DNA of 24,763 nucleotides from NCBI GenBank assembly GCA_938038645.1, contig CALHTA010000057.1:1-24763 (forward strand), read 5' to 3'. This stretch comes from an uncultured Thiotrichaceae bacterium. Its GTDB lineage: Bacteria; Pseudomonadota; Gammaproteobacteria; Thiotrichales; Thiotrichaceae. The position numbers were made by a program, and so were the translations under genes. A model generated the notes under the pieces. That model searched no databases, was not told the DNA's origin, and saw only the letters and a program-made list of their open reading frames with translations. Positions 24,159-24,763 of the stretch are shown in pieces. Position 1 is the stretch's first letter; each line of letters begins with the position of its first letter.

Positions 24159-24763
24159 ATGGAAAATTGGACATGGGAAGTTTGCATCATTGGTGTTGCG
24201 CTCACGACGTTTACCCTGATCAATATTCTGAGTAAATCTTACAAACACCAATCAGACTGGCTACTTGGCATTTGGTTAGTCTTACTTAATATCCCATTAC
24301 TTCACACCATACTGTTCTATCTTGGGCATGACTTACCAACGTTTAATTTATTCACCAATCCCACACTTAATTTGTTGCACGGGCCTATCCTGTATTTGTA
24401 TGTGCAGTCGCTGATTAGGAATCAAAGAACCACCCTAGGAAAATCAGAGTTACTGCATTTCATTCCATTTGCAGTGTTTTATTTAGCATTCATCACCATG
24501 GATCATCCACGCCCAATGCGGCCAACATTGGATAACCCCGAAGGTTCCTCCTCCTTGTTAGCGCCACTCATGTCGCAGTTTGGACTCATCAATGGATTAT
24601 TCTTTATCGCTTATTCAATCGTGACTGTCTACGCGCTGATGAAGCACCAAAAGAACATTACAGGTATTTTTTCACGCAATGATAATCAAATCAGCTTGAG
24701 CTGGTTGTACGCATTACCTGCGGCATTTGCAGTGTTAGTTATTTTGAATTTTTTAAATGAAAC
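24159..24763 (+). CDS. Membrane-sensor half of a probable AraC-family regulator (partial)
   Basis: An open frame runs from the ATG at 24159 to the window end (201 codons, no stop). The product has about six hydrophobic segments in the visible part. Features such as NPTLNLLHGPILYLYVQSLI, a KSELLHFIPF segment, and a later cytoplasmic loop FSRNDNQISLSWLYAL are typical of the integral-membrane N-terminal domain of a group of AraC-type transcription factors, in which a C-terminal helix-turn-helix follows. That DNA-binding part would be outside the window, so the regulator call is an inference from the membrane part. The ribosome site is weak. It is divergent from the secreted beta-trefoil gene, suggesting that the regulator controls it. 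Confidence 0.65.
   Translation, partial: MENWTWEVCIIGVALTTFTLINILSKSYKHQSDWLLGIWLVLLNIPLLHTILFYLGHDLPTFNLFTNPTLNLLHGPILYLYVQSLIRNQRTTLGKSELLHFIPFAVFYLAFITMDHPRPMRPTLDNPEGSSSLLAPLMSQFGLINGLFFIAYSIVTVYALMKHQKNITGIFSRNDNQISLSWLYALPAAFAVLVILNFLNE

Overview
The window looks like chromosomal DNA of a free-living gammaproteobacterium of moderate GC (low to mid 40s percent in the lines I sampled). Supporting signs are the carA-carB-greA order, a two-gene ferric-iron ABC module of FbpB/FbpC type behind a Fur-like site, a DUF4124 periplasmic protein, a GyrA numbered exactly like the E. coli enzyme, and UUG starts at carA and rpsT as in E. coli. A Thiotrichales-like (Leucothrix/Thiothrix-type) host would fit the OmpA/thrombospondin-repeat and helix-hairpin-helix envelope genes, but that placement is a weak inference.

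Layout. 1-3930 (minus) is a gyrA-pheA-tyrA transcription unit, with tyrA cut by the window edge. 4048-6788 (minus) is fbpC-fbpB with an ATGA overlap, a GTG start, a Fur-like box over its -35 and a leader that can fold two ways; no substrate-binding protein gene is present. 7045-8103 (plus) is a lone, AT-rich GT4 glycosyltransferase. 8147-13664 (minus) is carA-carB-greA plus a histidine phosphatase, tightly packed. 13922-15388 (minus) holds an acidic coiled-coil membrane protein of unknown function and a DUF4190-type membrane protein; a single-domain PqiA-like protein diverges at 15528.

16301-19305 (plus) is the most unusual part. It has a membrane-anchored OmpA-domain protein with calcium-type thrombospondin-3 repeats, then a 49-residue one-helix protein shorter than most gene-length cutoffs, then a 464-residue protein that starts with a paralogous helix and ends in two helix-hairpin-helix modules. 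A strong terminator closes the cluster. The three proteins could form an envelope complex that ties peptidoglycan to the inner membrane; this is inference.

19506-24763 holds a DUF4124 protein, proS, a convergent M28-peptidase homologue that has lost most zinc and catalytic residues, rpsT, a secreted six-cysteine beta-trefoil protein and, divergent from it, the membrane half of a probable AraC-type regulator that runs off the window. The 134 bases between the last two contain three inverted repeats.

No tRNA, rRNA, CRISPR array, insertion sequence or attachment site was recognised. No gene-free stretch exceeds 300 bases; the longest are 16029-16300, 13665-13921 and 6789-7044.
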